From positions 1 through 13,882 of the forward strand of contig CAZWZF010000089.1 in assembly GCA_964638715.1 (NCBI GenBank): a stretch of 13,882 bases of DNA. The letters are read 5' to 3'. This document shows positions 13,201 through 13,882 of this stretch, piece by piece. Both the position numbers and the translations under genes were made by a program. The notes beneath the pieces were generated by a model. That model ran no database searches, was not told the origin of the DNA, and worked only from the letters and a program-made list of their open reading frames with translations. This DNA is from JBAXQQ01 sp037131695 (GTDB taxonomy: Bacteria > Armatimonadota > Hebobacteria > CAIYQO01). How positions within the stretch are numbered: position 1 is the stretch's first letter; every line of letters starts with the position of its first letter.

Positions 13201-13882
13201 CACCATGCGAAAGACGCATATTTAAATATAGTGGTAGGCAATGTATACAATACTAAATTCACTCGCGACCCGCGCAATTATATGAAAAATGAACAGCAGA
13301 AATATCCATACGATTTTCAACGTATGTATGAGTATGACGTTGTTCGCAATGGCGTTACAGCGTGGAAGTGTGGCGATGACGGCACTATGGCAACCGTTAA
13401 AAAATACATGGCAAAAAATAATGTGCTGTTTACCCGGTATGCGACCGAAGTAAAAGGTGGTTTGTTCGACCAGATGCTAATGAAAAAAGGGAAAGGGCAA
13501 ATACCTATAAAAGGAAGCGATAAAAGACTGGTGAACTTTGAAGATAAATACGGAGCATATAATAAAGCAAGCGGTGCATATTTTACCATGGTAGAACATG
13601 AGGATAAAAAGAAAACTGTACGAACCATTGAATATGTCCCTGTATATATGGCGAAAATAATTAATAATGACAAAGCATCGCTTACTGATTATTGCCAGGA
13701 AAACCTTGGTTTGAAAAATCCAAGAGTGTTAATTGATAAGATAAAAATAAATACACTATTTAAATTAGATAACTTTTATATGCATTTAACATCAAGAACA
13801 GGAACTTTAATTGTATTTTCATGTGCTATACAATTAAAGATTGATAAAGAAACTGAACAATACATCAAAAAAATAATTATAT
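10225..13882 (+). CDS. cas9: Cas9, type II CRISPR RNA-guided endonuclease (3' end beyond the window)
   Basis: Open from 10225 to the window edge: 1219 residues, no stop seen. It cuts DNA matching the crRNA, using tracrRNA:crRNA as guide. RuvC-I is GVDIGTDSVGFAI with D13. An arginine-rich bridge helix spans about 52-77. A conserved REC-lobe segment, FRIPYYIGPL, is at 463-472. RuvC-II is VFVEVARE with E773. HNH is YDIDHIYPQS with D853/H854 and N877. RuvC-III is NDYHHAKDAY with H994 and D997. All SpCas9 catalytic positions (D10, E762, H840, N863, H983, D986) have counterparts. C832-x2-C835 and H873-x2-C876 flank the HNH core and might bind zinc. The PAM-interacting domain starts after about 1080; some 100-170 residues are probably missing. 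It resembles II-A-like Cas9s of Treponema and Clostridia, not small II-C forms. An in-frame ATG at 10213 is possible, but AAAGGGAG (10205-10212) abuts it. The gene is A/T-rich compared with mfd, suggesting transfer. Confidence 0.97.
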   Translation, partial: MKKKFSDYLLGVDIGTDSVGFAITDLNYNLMKLNGKSIWGVRLFDSGNPAAERRLFRCARRRLERRVQRIKLLQELMAVEICKTDPAFFHRLNESMYHLDDKTGYAVSLNTLFNDKNYTDKDYHKEFPTIFHLRKALIDGRQLDVRFVYLALAHIIKHRGHFLFEGQKFDTTPSFELIFNEINTCLIDEFEFKFNDNDKDKLADILKKKGIFLKKKEINLLINNPSSQQKEILNLLVGGKVNLIKIFGEEIFADSDIKPEINFSDSGFEDKLPELASMLQDKIYIIEALKRAYDWGVLADILQGENYLSYAKVKVYEKHKKDLHILKGLVKKYLPKEKYQEIFSNVNLKDNYVAYVSVNKHNDKKEVVENGKCSQEDFNKYLRKQFEQVQNDDSILFAMREELEQNSFMPKQTSKDNGVIPYQVHLSEMKVILNNAIKYLSFLSETDAEGITIKQKIEMIMKFRIPYYIGPLNDAHKEKGGNCWIVKKVNEKIRPWNFETVVDIEKSAEQFIRKMTNKCTYTFDDVVPKHSLLYSKYMVLNELNNLKINNEAISTELKQRLYTDLFLKKPKVTNKALRDYLLSECICDKDMIISGIDGDFKANMSVYLDYKRIFSNRISESTFEQIILDVVLFGEDKKLLKNRLKKKLPDITNDEEKNICALRYSGWGRFSDTFLNQLEGINKETGETFTIISALNNTNDNLMQLLSSRYTFIDEIQKHNAEMNDNNNAMTYDNLVKDLYVSPVIKRSIWQTLEIVQEIKKIMGGAPKKVFVEVAREEGEKKRTTSRQRKLIELYDKCKDDSREWRKEIEGKSEDTFKGDRLYLYYTQMGKCMYCGGAIEINDLSDQNMYDIDHIYPQSKVKDDSLNNRILAHRSCNAKKKDDYPLKAEMHQPALWKLLKEKDFISEIKYERLMRNTPLNNDELAGFIERQLVETRQSTKAVAEILNKVFDNTEVVYVKAGNVSEFRKGIKCCPGDYAINNEFVKVREINDYHHAKDAYLNIVVGNVYNTKFTRDPRNYMKNEQQKYPYDFQRMYEYDVVRNGVTAWKCGDDGTMATVKKYMAKNNVLFTRYATEVKGGLFDQMLMKKGKGQIPIKGSDKRLVNFEDKYGAYNKASGAYFTMVEHEDKKKTVRTIEYVPVYMAKIINNDKASLTDYCQENLGLKNPRVLIDKIKINTLFKLDNFYMHLTSRTGTLIVFSCAIQLKIDKETEQYIKKIII

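Noticed and set aside
13600..13882. cas9 as a broken gene
   Set aside because: The frame stays open to the last base with conserved PAM-interacting-domain sequence; the missing end is due to the window limit.

Overview
The window looks like bacterial chromosome from a diderm (outer-membrane) organism. It carries a bifunctional class A penicillin-binding protein and a TolC-type outer-membrane efflux protein with a signal peptide, beside the housekeeping genes pyrE and mfd. The phylum cannot be fixed from this stretch. Heptanucleotide repeats in the spacers and very short apparent 5' leaders are consistent with a poorly sampled lineage, but this is only an impression.

Positions 1-5984 are compact and mostly on the minus strand. 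pyrE (orotate phosphoribosyltransferase) is followed 21 bp later by a short class II fic gene, and the pair ends in a strong intrinsic terminator. A small single-TM protein of unknown function is encoded on the plus strand and overlaps the 3' end of a minus-strand operon. That operon reads, in transcription order, cytosolic 5'-nucleotidase-like metallophosphatase, TolC-like protein, PBP1A, with gaps of 4-5 bp. It has a good promoter at 5995-6023.

Positions 5985-6182 form a spacer with two different 7-bp-period tandem arrays and an inverted repeat. Positions 6183-9815 are mfd, the transcription-repair coupling factor, with an unusually intact P-loop in its UvrB-like module.

Positions 9816-13882 are the accessory part: a type II CRISPR-Cas locus. 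A plus-strand cas9 starts at about 10225 and runs off the window with 1219 residues visible. All four catalytic signatures (RuvC-I, -II, -III and HNH) are intact. It resembles the large II-A-like Cas9s of the Treponema/Clostridia type. Between mfd and cas9, on the minus strand, lies a well-supported tracrRNA gene: a TTGACA-17-TAAACT promoter, an anti-repeat, three hairpins and a U-tract terminator, about 110 nt in all. Its -35 box sits on the cas9 start region, so tracrRNA and cas9 are divergent. If cas9 is transcribed from the best upstream promoter-like site (10008-10016), its leader would be fully antisense to the tracrRNA. No CRISPR array, cas1, cas2 or csn2 is inside the window; they would be expected past 13882 or elsewhere. 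cas9 is visibly more A/T-rich than mfd and pyrE, which fits horizontal acquisition next to a housekeeping gene.
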